Positions 1 through 8,955 of a stretch of 64,000 nucleotides of DNA are shown one piece after another. The notes beneath the pieces were generated by a model. That model saw nothing but the letters and a program-made list of their open reading frames with translations, was not told the DNA's origin and made no database searches. The position numbers and the translations under genes were made by a program. Positions within the stretch are counted from its first letter, which is position 1. Every line of letters starts with the position of its first letter. The stretch is from Neobacillus paridis (lineage in GTDB: Bacteria > Bacillota > Bacilli > Bacillales > Cytobacillaceae). Location of the stretch: assembly GCF_016765675.1 (NCBI RefSeq), contig NZ_JAESWB010000045.1:62001-126000 (forward strand), in the 5' to 3' direction.

Positions 1-1162
1 CGGCAAAAAGACGGTTTCTGACACGGTCCAAGTAAAGCTTAGCTTTCAGAGGCGTGCTCATCAGCTGCTTCCTGACCGATTCCGAAAAATAGACCTGACC
101 GAGCCTCTTTAGGCCTGGTATCACTTTTTCCAGAAAAAATGGTATTTTCTCTTGGGAAATCGGCACTTCGTTTGTACCGGAATCTGCGAGCATCTGTTTT
201 AGCTCGATAAGCCTCCCACAGTCTTGAGCTTCTAATTTTTTTAGTTTTCCTGCAAATAAAACGGAACTATAGGAGGCGAGAACCAATAGCCTGTCAAAGC
301 CGTCGACTCGCAGTCGATAACCGGCCCCTTCTTTTTCAAAAAAATGAAATTGTAATGGCAGTGATTCCTCTGTAACCTGTAAGCCATTAAAGACTTGTCC
401 AGCATATTTCAGCTTCACGTGCGGTGTCTTTTGCAACAAAGGCAGAAGCCGGTGCCAAGAGGTCGCTGGAATGAGGAGGATTTGATTATTTACATTGTTT
501 TGCGCTGTCACACCATACACTTTTTCATCCTGAACCACCTGACTCAGCAGACGAATCACAGCGTCGGTTTCAGGTTGAAAGCATTGCAGACTGGGGTCGT
601 ATGTCATTGTCTCGGATAGTTTGATCGTCTTTCCTTCTGTGATCTGTTCAAGAAAAAACCTTAAATGGCCCACTTTCTCTTTCCCGCCAAGGTTCAACTC
701 AATTCCAAATAGATAGCTATCCTTGCCGGCAGAAACTGGTCTACATATCAATTCAACATCAAGGACAGTTCTTTTTTCAAAATGAAGCTGATGACCGCTG
801 GAGCGCACTGGCTGATCATCAAAAAGTGACAATAGCCCCTCTGTCAGTTCCGACTTGGATAGATCCGGTGTGATGCCTTGCTGCCTGTAGTCATGAATGG
901 CGATCAAAACAGCGGCAACGTGCTGACAAGCCTTATCAAAAGAAGCAAGCTTAGGACAGGTACATTCAGTATGAATCTCCCCAGTTGCACCCGCTTCAAC
1001 TGTCACATGAAACTTTTCCTCTCCGATAACCGTTGCCCTGTACCGTTCTGGAAGATATTCTTCAAATGAAACCTTATTCGAATAATAAAAATAATCCCCT
1101 CTTTTGAAAGAGACAGTACCGCACATTTCTTTAATGCGTTTATGAGTTAAGCTTATATTCAC
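1..1162 (-). CDS. SWIM zinc-finger SNF2-type helicase, N-terminal part (cut by window edge)
   Basis: 387 codons are readable without a stop before the left edge. The start is the GTG at 1162, with AAGGAG eight bases upstream. A SWIM-type zinc-binding motif is visible: C67-x-C69 followed by C79-x-H81 (CTCP...ACQH). The rest matches the region that precedes the helicase core in Bacillus SNF2 proteins (SNF2-associated domain; a segment near the edge reads KLYLDRVRNRLFA). The ATPase motifs would lie beyond the edge, so helicase activity is inferred from family architecture and not seen. Such proteins are DNA-dependent ATPases of uncertain physiological role. The gene is transcribed leftward, away from the repeat-rich spacer at 1163-1428. 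Confidence 0.75.
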   Translation of the reverse strand, partial: MNISLTHKRIKEMCGTVSFKRGDYFYYSNKVSFEEYLPERYRATVIGEEKFHVTVEAGATGEIHTECTCPKLASFDKACQHVAAVLIAIHDYRQQGITPDLSKSELTEGLLSLFDDQPVRSSGHQLHFEKRTVLDVELICRPVSAGKDSYLFGIELNLGGKEKVGHLRFFLEQITEGKTIKLSETMTYDPSLQCFQPETDAVIRLLSQVVQDEKVYGVTAQNNVNNQILLIPATSWHRLLPLLQKTPHVKLKYAGQVFNGLQVTEESLPLQFHFFEKEGAGYRLRVDGFDRLLVLASYSSVLFAGKLKKLEAQDCGRLIELKQMLADSGTNEVPISQEKIPFFLEKVIPGLKRLGQVYFSESVRKQLMSTPLKAKLYLDRVRNRLFA

Positions 1163-1282
1163 TTGACAATCTCCTTCTTAAGCAAGATCTTATTGTATAT
1201 TGTACATGTTTCCACCAGCTTTTTAAAACTTTTATTAGGCGTCTGTCCCCCACTTCTAATACTGGCTGTCAGGTGCTAAAAA

Positions 1283-1310
1283 AGGCGCCTGATACTCATA
1301 TCAGGCACCT
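1283..1310. repeat. Inverted repeat of the TCAGGCACC family
   Basis: Arms AGGCGCCTGATA (1283-1294) and TATCAGGCACCT (1299-1310) pair except at one position, with a four-base spacer. It belongs to the dispersed GGTGTCAGGCACC-like elements seen elsewhere in this window, and lies between the broken nuclease gene (minus) and the helicase. There is no T-run, so it is not an obvious terminator. Confidence 0.5.
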
Positions 1311-1428
1311 GATTCAAAGCTTATTTTAAATATGATTAGCAATTTCGTAGGCGTCCCAAATGCCATACATAATATTAGACACTTTGCGGGCGTCCCCTAA
1401 AAGGTAAACGGGCAGCAGGCACTAACTC

Positions 1429-2140
1429 CTATGTTTGTTTTCCTAATTCTTCAATTTCGGCATAATCTAGATTTGTAACTTTGGCGATAAATTCAATTGA
1501 GAATCCTTCTTTTAAAAGATTGAGGGCTATTTTCCGTTGTGCATCGTGTTCGCCTTTTTGCTGTCCTTCCTGTATTCCCTTCTTCATTCCCTCTTTCATT
1601 CCCTCCAATATTCCCCGTTCTCTCCATGAATTTGGTAATTTTAAAATTTGCTCCGATTCGTCCCGTTCTAATTGTTTAATCTCTTCCATCAGTTTTTTCT
1701 CCTCACTTTCATTTAAGGCTAAAAGGAAAGCTAATAGAAAAATCATTTCGTTCGACCCGCTTCTCATCATAGCTGAAAATCGCAATGGGAATGATTGGCT
1801 TTCTATACCTATTATAGAGTAAGCCAAAATAATGATACATTCTCTCATTGAAATCTGACTGACCGTAACTTTGTGGTTCTACATGAATGATAATGAGCGA
1901 ATCCGTCCCTTTAACTTTGGCTTCAATGACGATATCCGCTCCCTTGCTTTCACCTTCAAAAAGATCTGTGAAAACCTCTTCTGACAGCGGTTTAATGAAC
2001 GAAAAATCAATATAATGATGAACTTCCGGGAAAAAGGCTTCTAAAAATTCAGCGAAAAACGTGTGGATTAACTGCTTGAATAATTGATCGTGGTGAATAT
2101 ACTGACTGGGAGCATCTCGTACTAACATTTCTAAAGACAT
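1429..2140 (-). pseudogene. Broken Rpn-family (PD-(D/E)XK) nuclease / putative transposase
   Basis: The N-terminal piece (2140 down to about 1740) has the Rpn/PDDEXK_2 core: GADIVIEAKVKG with a candidate catalytic Asp at residue 69, then IIIHVEPQS (E88, Q90). It runs into a stop at 1709. The C-terminal piece continues in another frame (about 1740 to 1429) with the tail usual for this family: EEKKLMEEIKQLERDE, LKLPNSW, a charged EGMKEG repeat, and a final segment typical of the family end. An intact protein has a middle part of roughly 70 residues between the two, which is missing here. I infer an internal deletion with frame change. Rpn proteins promote RecA-independent recombination and are often found as decayed copies. 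Confidence 0.72.
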
Positions 2141-2296
2141 TTTAACACATCCTTCTTAATTGATTAAGAGGACTGTTCATAGATGTCTAACTGATGTTAG
2201 TATATCACAAAAACATTTAACGAACAAATGTTCTTATTGTTTAATATCATTTCCCTCCAATGTGCCCCATGTATTTGTATTTCCTTACCTTAAAAA

Positions 2297-2407
2297 ATAT
2301 CTACACTAATTGTGACAATATCTATATTTTTTTTGATTATCTCTACACAAATTGTGTCGATACCTACACGTAATAGCGGATATCTACATAAAATGAAGAT
2401 ATCTACA
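2297..2407. repeat. Six degenerate ATATCTACA direct repeats, 19-21 bp apart
   Basis: Variants of ATATCTACA begin at 2297, 2318, 2339, 2360, 2380 and 2399, so the period is 21, 21, 21, 20 and 19 bp. Several are followed by an ACAAATTGTGT-like half palindrome. The array fills most of the spacer (2141-2525) between the permease end and the broken Rpn gene. The role is unknown; protein binding on one face of the helix or a decayed tandem repeat are both possible. Confidence 0.6.
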
Positions 2408-2525
2408 ATTTGCACAAAAGGGAGCAGCAACGATACTTTATTCCAGCCATCCAAAATACATGACAGAAGCGAACAGCAGACACACTGTTCGCCAACGACC
2501 AATTAAAAGTCATAATTTTCAATAA

Positions 2526-4019
2526 TTAGTTGATATTCAATTGACTGTCTGTCGTACCTTTTTTTGATTCGATTGTCTCCAAATGAATTTCAGCTGGATT
2601 ATGAGCCAATCCTCGTTTATGATAAAAAACAAAGTAAGAGCCGATCACTAAGACGGTAAGGATGGAAGTTAGATAGAATTGTAATCGCATTGAATCGATA
2701 AAGGCTTGGGCAATAAAGATTGCAAATATGATGAGAATCGTGGCATGAGTTAAGTAGGGGAACAGCCACATTTTCACTTTCAGCATACCTGGATTTTCTT
2801 TTTCCCTTTTTCTTCGCAAAAGAAGATGGGAGATAGCGATGAATATATACATCACAATGGTCACTCCACCTGAACTATTAGCCAAAAAGGTGAATAATGT
2901 ATCAGGCGAAATAAATTTAAACAAGGTGAATACATAAGCAAAAAATACACTAGCCGCTAAAGCCCAAATCGGCACCCCTCTTTTATTGACATTTGCAAGA
3001 AACTTCGGAGCGGATCCTTTTTTGGCCAGCGAGTACAGCATCCGGGAGCTTGTATACAGTCCTGAATTTAAAACAGAGAGCAATGAGATAAAAATCACCG
3101 CACTCATAATTTGGGCTGCAGCGGGAAGGCCTGCCATATCAAAGACGCTTGCAAACGGGCTCTTCAGTAGGTCTTTTGCCCCCGACGGAATCACCATAAC
3201 CAGGACTGCTACAGAACCAACGAAGAAAAGCAGCAGCCGCCACACAACCGCGTTTATCGCTCTAATAATATTTTTTTCTGGATTTTCAGATTCACCAGCA
3301 GCAATGGCCGCTACTTCACTCCCTGAAAGCGAGAAGGTAATAAAAATCACACCAAGAATCACTGGAATCCAGCCGTGCGGCAAGAAGGTGCTTCCGGACG
3401 TTAAACTGGATAAACTTTGTGTTTCAACCCCGGGAACGAAACCAATAATGATTGCAGTACCAAGTCCAAGAAAAATAACAATCGCAGCTACTTTCATAAA
3501 AGCGAGCCAGTATTCAAATTCCCCATAGGTTTTCACAGAATAAATATTGGTAATTGTCATTAATATAGGAAATAATAGTGTTGCCAACCATGCAGGTATC
3601 GAAGGTAGCCAAGTATTCACCATCTCTCCGAGTAAAGTGGCCTCAATTGTCACAATAATAACCCAATTGAACCAATACAACCAGCCGATTGTATAGCCGG
3701 CCCATGGGCCGATAGCTTGATGTGCATAAGTTGAAAACGAGCCGCTGTCAGGATGTACGGCTGCCATCTCACCAAGCATCCGCATAATCAGAACGATGAT
3801 CACCCCTGCTACGATATAAGACAACAGCGCTCCTGGTCCTGCAGACATAATCATGGTGCCGCTTCCTATAAACAGCCCCGCCCCAATCACTCCTCCAATC
3901 GAGATCATTGTGACATGCCTGTTTTTTAGACCATGTTTCAGTTCACTATTTTGATATTCCATTACTTCATCCCCCACTTTGAAGGTTTGATTTTTTTCCA
4001 TCTCCTTTACTTCAGTCAC
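2526..4019 (-). CDS. gabP: APC-family amino acid permease, GabP-like
   Basis: 497 residues, a typical length for the amino acid/polyamine/organocation family, with about twelve hydrophobic segments. The N-terminal signature RHVTMISIGGVIGAGLFIG and the segments RMLGEMAAVHPDSGSFS and GPWAGYTIGWLYWFNWV closely resemble B. subtilis GabP (GABA permease), so GABA or a related amino acid is the likely substrate; related paralogues prevent certainty. It stands alone, and is preceded by a sigma-54 promoter at 4120-4134 and a divergent sigma-54 activator, which indicates induction by a specific amino acid. The start at 4019 gives a slightly long hydrophilic N-terminus; an ATG at 4001 (MEKNQTF) is an alternative. 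Confidence 0.85.
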   Translation of the reverse strand: MTEVKEMEKNQTFKVGDEVMEYQNSELKHGLKNRHVTMISIGGVIGAGLFIGSGTMIMSAGPGALLSYIVAGVIIVLIMRMLGEMAAVHPDSGSFSTYAHQAIGPWAGYTIGWLYWFNWVIIVTIEATLLGEMVNTWLPSIPAWLATLLFPILMTITNIYSVKTYGEFEYWLAFMKVAAIVIFLGLGTAIIIGFVPGVETQSLSSLTSGSTFLPHGWIPVILGVIFITFSLSGSEVAAIAAGESENPEKNIIRAINAVVWRLLLFFVGSVAVLVMVIPSGAKDLLKSPFASVFDMAGLPAAAQIMSAVIFISLLSVLNSGLYTSSRMLYSLAKKGSAPKFLANVNKRGVPIWALAASVFFAYVFTLFKFISPDTLFTFLANSSGGVTIVMYIFIAISHLLLRRKREKENPGMLKVKMWLFPYLTHATILIIFAIFIAQAFIDSMRLQFYLTSILTVLVIGSYFVFYHKRGLAHNPAEIHLETIESKKGTTDSQLNIN

Positions 4020-4119
4020 CAGCCCATTAAAACTTCGCTGCTATTTTGTAAGCCCTTTCGTTTTTTTCAATCTCTCTCCTTTTCAATTAAATTAACAACA
4101 TGAATATATTGTTTTATTA

Positions 4120-4134
4120 GCAAGATTCGTGCCA
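4120..4134 (-). promoter_or_regulatory. Sigma-54 (-24/-12) promoter of the permease gene
   Basis: Read on the minus strand the sequence is TGGCAC-GAATC-TTGC, a full match to TGGCAC-N5-TTGC. It lies about 100 bp upstream of the permease start and beside a divergent sigma-54 activator gene, so a transcription start near 4108 is expected. The AT-rich stretch 4140-4380 should hold the activator's upstream sites; TTCGGAA (about 4299) and TTCCGAA (about 4364) are possible half-sites, weakly supported. Confidence 0.9.
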
Positions 4135-4431
4135 AAAAAATTAGTTGTTATTTCAGAATTTGTACACCAAGCAGGTAGAGTAACGATTCAATTTCGAATT
4201 AAATACAGTATTTATCAATTCATTTGTTGATTATTGATTCATTTCTAAATCAAATTATAATTATGGCCAAAAATATTTCCCCATGATTATGAAGAAACTT
4301 CGGAATCATCGCTTTTCACTTTCGGATGAAAAAAATGACTGGTTCGCTTACCAATTATCTAATTTCCGAATTATGTTATAATTGGGAATAGAAAATTAAT
4401 TTTAGGAAGAATGTCAACAAAGGAGATTCCA

Positions 4432-5820
4432 ATGTCCATTACAGAAAAGATATTAGAAAAAATTATCGAAACTTCCAATAACAACATCACCATTACAGAT
4501 GGAGATGGCATTATTTTGTATACCAACCCTGAACATTGGTCGGTTTATACAGATGACCCCGAGCCATTTATTGGAGCGTCTATTTATGAACTGCAAAAGC
4601 AAGGAATTCTTTCACCTTCCATAACTGCTCTTGTGCTAAAAGAAAAATCGCCAATCCAAATTATGCAGCATACAAAAAAAGGCAAAATTATCATGTCAAC
4701 TGCCTATCCCCTTTTCAATGAGAAGGGGGAAATTGTCCGCGTCATCAGCTATGCCATTGATCAAACGGAAATTAGCAACCTGCAGGAACAATATGAACAA
4801 TTAGAAAGAAAATTAAAAGGCTATCAGGCGGAAGTAGAGGAATTGAGAGGAAAAGAAGAAACCCTATACCGAAGCAAGAAAATGGAACAAATTGCAAAGA
4901 CTATTCGAAGGTTGGCAAACACAGATGCCACAGTATTAATGCTAGGCGAATCCGGCGTGGGAAAAAGTATGTTCGCCCGAAAACTCCACAACCTTAGCCA
5001 CCGTAAAAATGAACCGTTTATCGAAGTGAATTGCAGCACCATTCCGCCCAGTTTATTTGAATCGGAAATGTTCGGTTATGAATCCGGCTCCTTTACAGGC
5101 GCTCAAAAACAAGGGTTAATCGAACAAGCCCGGAACGGTACTTTATTTTTAGATGAAATCGGAGAACTTCCTTTATCCATCCAGGCAAAGCTATTAAAAG
5201 TTTTACAAGAAAAAAAGTTTATCAGAATTGGCGGCTATAAAGAACGTTATGTCGATTTCAGGCTGGTCACAGCAACCAATAAAAATTTAGAAGAAATGGT
5301 CGAAAAAGGGGAATTCCGCCTTGATTTATATTACCGATTACATGTCATCCCGCTGCATATTCCTCCTTTACGGGAACGAAAGGAAGATATTTCTTTATTG
5401 ATTGACCACCATATGAAACTATTAAACAGGAAATATGAAACCAAAAAAAAATTACACCCTTCCGTATATGAAATCCTCCTTACCTATAAATGGCCCGGAA
5501 ATGTACGTGAGTTGGAAAATTTGATGGAGCGGCTCATCCTAACTACCGAGGACACCATCATCCGTCCGAATTCATTACCTTCCTACATTCTTAACTCAGA
5601 AGCAGCCGCAGATAATAGTACCGCCCTGATGAAACAATTTCTGATTGGGGAACATGATTTAAAAACCGTCATGGAGCGTGTGGAAAAATGGATGATCGAA
5701 AGAGCATACAAAGAATGTAAATCAACGTATGAAATGGCCAAATATCTTGGCATCAGCCAGCCTTCCGTTATCCGTAAACTAAAAAAATATAAGGAAATAT
5801 TATCTTTAGAAAAGGTATAA
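4432..5820 (+). CDS. Sigma-54-dependent transcriptional activator with PAS sensor domain
   Basis: I place the start at ATG 4432, which has AAAGGAG six bases upstream; an in-frame ATG at 4411 has only a crowded ribosome site. The order is: an N-terminal PAS-like domain (about residues 10-115), a short coiled coil (115-145), and an AAA+ domain with GESGVGKS (172-179), the sigma-54 contact loop GSFTGA (219-224, a variant of GAFTGA) and Walker B LFLDEIGE (238-245). A C-terminal helix-turn-helix ends the protein (YLGISQPSVIRKLKKY). It is divergent from a permease with a perfect sigma-54 promoter, so it most likely activates that gene in response to an amino acid or catabolite, as GabR- or RocR-type regulators do. 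Confidence 0.9.
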   Translation: MSITEKILEKIIETSNNNITITDGDGIILYTNPEHWSVYTDDPEPFIGASIYELQKQGILSPSITALVLKEKSPIQIMQHTKKGKIIMSTAYPLFNEKGEIVRVISYAIDQTEISNLQEQYEQLERKLKGYQAEVEELRGKEETLYRSKKMEQIAKTIRRLANTDATVLMLGESGVGKSMFARKLHNLSHRKNEPFIEVNCSTIPPSLFESEMFGYESGSFTGAQKQGLIEQARNGTLFLDEIGELPLSIQAKLLKVLQEKKFIRIGGYKERYVDFRLVTATNKNLEEMVEKGEFRLDLYYRLHVIPLHIPPLRERKEDISLLIDHHMKLLNRKYETKKKLHPSVYEILLTYKWPGNVRELENLMERLILTTEDTIIRPNSLPSYILNSEAAADNSTALMKQFLIGEHDLKTVMERVEKWMIERAYKECKSTYEMAKYLGISQPSVIRKLKKYKEILSLEKV

Positions 5821-6015
5821 AACAACAAATGGGGCTGTCTAGAAAGTCCATTTTTGAGTAATAAGCACCGAAAATAAAAACCCAAGAATGCCGTAAACGC
5901 TGTCGCATTAGTTCACGGTATAAGTTTAGCTCCTTTTCAAAAGCAGCCCATCCATGTAATCGTTAAAATTTCCAACACATTTTTAGCTGCCACTTCCTTG
6001 TGGCAAACGGGCATA

Positions 6016-6071
6016 CTTATGAGAACAGGGCATACTAATTTTACCGTTCCCCGTTCTCATAAGCTTTTTTT
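6016..6071 (+). terminator. Hairpin terminator after the sigma-54 activator
   Basis: CTTATGAGAAC (6016-6026) pairs with GTTCTCATAAG (6053-6063); the stem continues with one bulge (GGG/CCC) and is followed by CTTTTTTTC. It lies about 200 bp past the activator stop. The intervening 5821-6015 holds no gene; near 5831 a GGGGCTGTCTAGAAAGTC stretch resembles an insertion-sequence end but no element could be defined. Confidence 0.65.
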
Positions 6072-6084
6072 CAGCAAGGAAGGA

Positions 6085-6915
6085 TCAAAAAGTGAAAGAC
6101 CTTTTATCTTGTTCCTGAAGAACCGAAGTAACAATATGGATAGAGCTCCACTCTCCCGACGAGAAATAGGAAATCGGGTATTTTTTCGGAAATAAAGTAA
6201 CTGCGATTTCCTTTGACGGCATTCCCCTTCCGTGAAGATCAATGATTTTTCCCTGTAACTCCAGCAAATAGTCCAGCTTTCTTTCTAAAGCTGTACGCCC
6301 TCTCTTCAAGTAACCGGCATGACTGCAAAATACATCGCCAAAATCATAGGTCAAGACCTTTTTCAATGATTCAATAATGGTTGGAACACTTTCTTCGCGT
6401 AAAATCACTTTTGTCCGCTCTTGGCAGTATAAATCACCAGTAAACAGTTGCCCTGTTTCACGATTTAAAAAAGCTGCATGATCGATGGCATGCCCCGGAG
6501 TCTCGATAACATCCCAGACTGCATTGAGGGAGTTAAAGGTTTTTCCAATAGCTATTGCCCGGAATGGCTTCCTCCTGCCCCAAAATATTTTTCGATATAG
6601 TGGGTAATCAGCCTTCCTTCCGCAACATTCAATCATACGATGATTCATAAAAAGAGGAATTTGACGCTTTCGCTGCAGCATTTCTGCGCAACCGGTATGA
6701 TCTTCATGATAGTGGGTGATAACGATTTGTTGGATATCCAGATTTTCAAAAAAAGGGGTAAATTCCTTTTCTAAAGACTTTGCAGCCGTATCGATTAAGA
6801 CACCATCCAAGAAGAAGCAATGAACATTTAATTTAACACTTTTAAACTGAACGGTTCCGTTTCCCATTTGCACCCCATTAACTGTCGTTTGCGAAAAATT
6901 TTTCTTTAATAGCAT
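6085..6915 (-). CDS. Metallo-beta-lactamase-fold hydrolase
   Basis: 276 residues. The metal-binding motif THYHEDHTG gives H68, H70, D72 and H73. A later histidine in ETPGHAIDH, the bridging Asp in LFTGDLYC and a histidine in CSHAGY complete a typical binuclear zinc site. The C-terminal third (about 210-276) looks like the helical tail found in MBL proteins acting on thioesters or small metabolites. The substrate cannot be read from sequence. It stands alone on the minus strand and converges on the sigma-54 activator gene. There is no signal peptide, so it is cytosolic. Confidence 0.82.
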   Translation of the reverse strand: MLLKKNFSQTTVNGVQMGNGTVQFKSVKLNVHCFFLDGVLIDTAAKSLEKEFTPFFENLDIQQIVITHYHEDHTGCAEMLQRKRQIPLFMNHRMIECCGRKADYPLYRKIFWGRRKPFRAIAIGKTFNSLNAVWDVIETPGHAIDHAAFLNRETGQLFTGDLYCQERTKVILREESVPTIIESLKKVLTYDFGDVFCSHAGYLKRGRTALERKLDYLLELQGKIIDLHGRGMPSKEIAVTLFPKKYPISYFSSGEWSSIHIVTSVLQEQDKRSFTF

Positions 6916-7109
6916 GAAAAGCCCCCCACTGATTTCATTTGTTAAATTCTAACATACAGTGAATGATTATTCATTCATTTTTTTAGGTTAAATCCTATTA
7001 AAAAACAATTTAATTGAACATACATTGCATGTTTGATTAGGGGACCTTTCAATTAAAGAACATTTTCCCAGCCAAAAAGCTCGCTTGGCCTTAAGAGCAT
7101 TGAGCGGAT

Positions 7110-7146
7110 AAAAAAGTAAGGCAAACAGTTAGATTGTTCACCTTAC
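7110..7146 (-). terminator. Terminator of the GT8 gene
   Basis: On the minus strand an imperfect hairpin (GTAAGG...CCTTAC outer stem, AACA...TGTT inner stem) is followed by six T. It lies about 50 bases past the glycosyltransferase stop. Confidence 0.7.
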
Positions 7147-7193
7147 CAATTAGATAAATAGTCATCATCATTTCCTTTCGGTTTCGCCCAAAT

Positions 7194-8000
7194 TTATCCT
7201 AAAGCCAATTTTTCATAATGCTTGTATAAAGAATGAAACTTACCGCTATAGTTTTTTTGCCATGGTTTTTTCTTGCCGCAGAAGTGAAGAAATACGGTAT
7301 TATGTATGATAAAATCCATATCACACTTGCCGCTGCTTTTGAGTTTGTAATAGTTGTAAAACCTTGCATCATAGTTGTAAATCGTTTCGTCCAAGGCCTT
7401 GATTTTTTTAGCATAGAGAGCATTCAAGATGTCTTGGTCCGGCATAATTAATCTTGCCCGGTTTTTTTCCACAAACTCATAAATTATCTTTTCATCTATC
7501 GTTTGTCTCTGGAGCTCAAGGTTCATTAAGAGAACGCCGGAATTGTAGTAAACATCTATTTCGTACGGCGTTAATCGCAACTTGTTAATTTCTTTTACAG
7601 AAATCTTGTCGTGGTAGGCGGCGGCAAACAAGTATTCCTCCATGTCCAGTTGATAAAGTTGTCTCACTGAATTAATGACTAAAATATCCGGGTCCAAATA
7701 CAAAATACGGTCAAGCCGAGGTGGCAAAAACTTACATGCCAATAAACGGTAATACATTTCTTTCGTATAGTGAAGGAGCACCGGGGCCTCGTTGAAATGA
7801 GTGTCATCTACATGCACCTCTACTAATTGGCTACCGTGCTCATTAATAAATTGGTCTATTCTCTGAATCTCTTCTTGTTTTATGCTCGAGTGCATTAAAT
7901 AGATTGTAAAGCTTTCATCATCGTTATTTAAAAAAAGGGATGTGAGCATGACCTTTAAAGGTTTCAGATAGTTAGAATTCAATGTGACAAGTATATTCAT
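7194..8000 (-). CDS. Glycosyltransferase family 8 (GT-A fold)
   Basis: The family start MNILVTLNSNYLKPL is at 8000; an upstream in-frame ATG at 8045 would add 15 unconserved residues. The DxD metal motif is YLDPDILV (D103, D105), preceded by the conserved FLPPRLDRILY. NSGVLLMNLE and MPDQDILNAL are typical GT8 acceptor/donor segments, and HFCGKKKPW near the C-terminus holds the metal-binding histidine. GT8 enzymes transfer glucose or galactose from UDP-sugars, often to cell-surface polymers or lipids. There is no membrane segment, and no neighbour indicates the acceptor. Confidence 0.85.
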   Translation of the reverse strand: MNILVTLNSNYLKPLKVMLTSLFLNNDDESFTIYLMHSSIKQEEIQRIDQFINEHGSQLVEVHVDDTHFNEAPVLLHYTKEMYYRLLACKFLPPRLDRILYLDPDILVINSVRQLYQLDMEEYLFAAAYHDKISVKEINKLRLTPYEIDVYYNSGVLLMNLELQRQTIDEKIIYEFVEKNRARLIMPDQDILNALYAKKIKALDETIYNYDARFYNYYKLKSSGKCDMDFIIHNTVFLHFCGKKKPWQKNYSGKFHSLYKHYEKLALG

Positions 8001-8140
8001 TTCACCAACAACTCCTAAGCCGATAAAACTCACCTTGTTTTCCAAACAAAGAAAATCAATACGATCACAACCCTATTATACACTTTTCCAGCAACGCCAA
8101 CAGTGACTGGCCCTAGTCTCATTATTTTTTTATCGCAGCC

Positions 8141-8467
8141 TCACACGATATGAACCGCTGTTTTGCTATTTTCCTGTTGATTAGCCATGCGCTGTCTATG
8201 GATCAATTGATTTATTTTTTTCAACATAATGTTGTTCGTATCCTGACTGACAACGTAAAATCGATCGGTGAGCGGAGTGCTATCTTCATGGTTAAAGGTA
8301 TCGAATTCTTCCTTGTGGTTGAGTTCAAATGTTTGCCATTCTCCAATATGGGACATTTCTTTTAAAGTTAAATATCTAAGCGTTTCCACTTTATAAACAA
8401 ACACAATGTTCGGCTCAATTAAGAAATAAATAAACGGAAAGTAATCCTTCGACTTTATGATATTCAT
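8141..8467 (-). CDS. Small protein of unknown function (108 aa)
   Basis: I do not recognise a family. The N-terminus is hydrophobic and aromatic (YFPFIYFLIEPNIVFVYKV) and could be a short sheet or membrane-associated segment; the remainder is polar and charged. The ribosome site AAAGGGG abuts the ATG closely, so the start may be slightly different. The base composition fits the surroundings. It could be co-transcribed with the GT8 gene 140 bp downstream, though a shared role is not evident. Confidence 0.5.
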   Translation of the reverse strand: MNIIKSKDYFPFIYFLIEPNIVFVYKVETLRYLTLKEMSHIGEWQTFELNHKEEFDTFNHEDSTPLTDRFYVVSQDTNNIMLKKINQLIHRQRMANQQENSKTAVHIV

Positions 8468-8559
8468 CCCCTTTTTCTGCTATAAAACTATGATAAAACA
8501 TAAGGATATGATTTCCTAGTAGGTTATCAACAAGATAATTACTCAAAGGCGTCTGAAGC

Positions 8560-8616
8560 TGGTGGTATTCGCGAAGAATTCCAAATAAATTTTCGAAATA
8601 ATTGAAAATACCACCA
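8560..8616. repeat. Perfect 10-bp inverted repeat in spacer
   Basis: TGGTGGTATT (8560-8569) and AATACCACCA (8607-8616) are perfect complements separated by 37 AT-rich bases, which contain a smaller TTCG/CGAA pairing. It lies about 100 bp upstream of the 108-aa gene. It could be a regulator site pair or an RNA hairpin. Confidence 0.45.
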
Positions 8617-8739
8617 AAACAATTTGGATATTTATGTTAATATTATGATAGAAATTATGGGGAAATGCGCAATTCAGAGAAGTCAGATTCTATACTTAGC
8701 GAATTGTATTCTAAAATATTTGATAAAGGGGGTTTTATT

Positions 8740-8775
8740 ATGCGTCCAAAGTGGTCAATATGGGGTTTGAAATAA
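8740..8775 (+). CDS. Possible 11-residue peptide (MRPKWSIWGLK)
   Basis: ATG at 8740 is preceded by AAAGGGGG at a good distance (seven bases), and the frame closes at TAA 8773-8775. The peptide is short, basic and tryptophan-rich. Nothing in the flanks identifies it. It may be a leader peptide for the nucleotidyltransferase gene at 8956 or a remnant of a longer gene. The only support is the ribosome site. Confidence 0.2.
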   Translation: MRPKWSIWGLK

Positions 8776-8955
8776 CCATTGTCGTGGGGTTATTTGAAGG
8801 AAATCGACCATCAAAAAATGAAAACTCCTCATAACAGGCCTTTTAATAAAAGCTTTCAGCAAGCTATGGGTGCTGTTATACGGGGAGATATTTAATCAAG
8901 TTCATCTGACATAGTATCACTAAGCTTATTACATTCTACGAGGAGCAATTTTCAA

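Noticed and set aside
2986-3528. Long plus-strand reading frame opposite the permease gene
   Set aside because: It lies antisense to a well-conserved membrane protein and has no ribosome site or family resemblance; a shadow frame.
5829-5850. Insertion-sequence-end-like GGGGCTGTCTAGAAAGTC
   Set aside because: No matching opposite end, target duplication or transposase fragment nearby.
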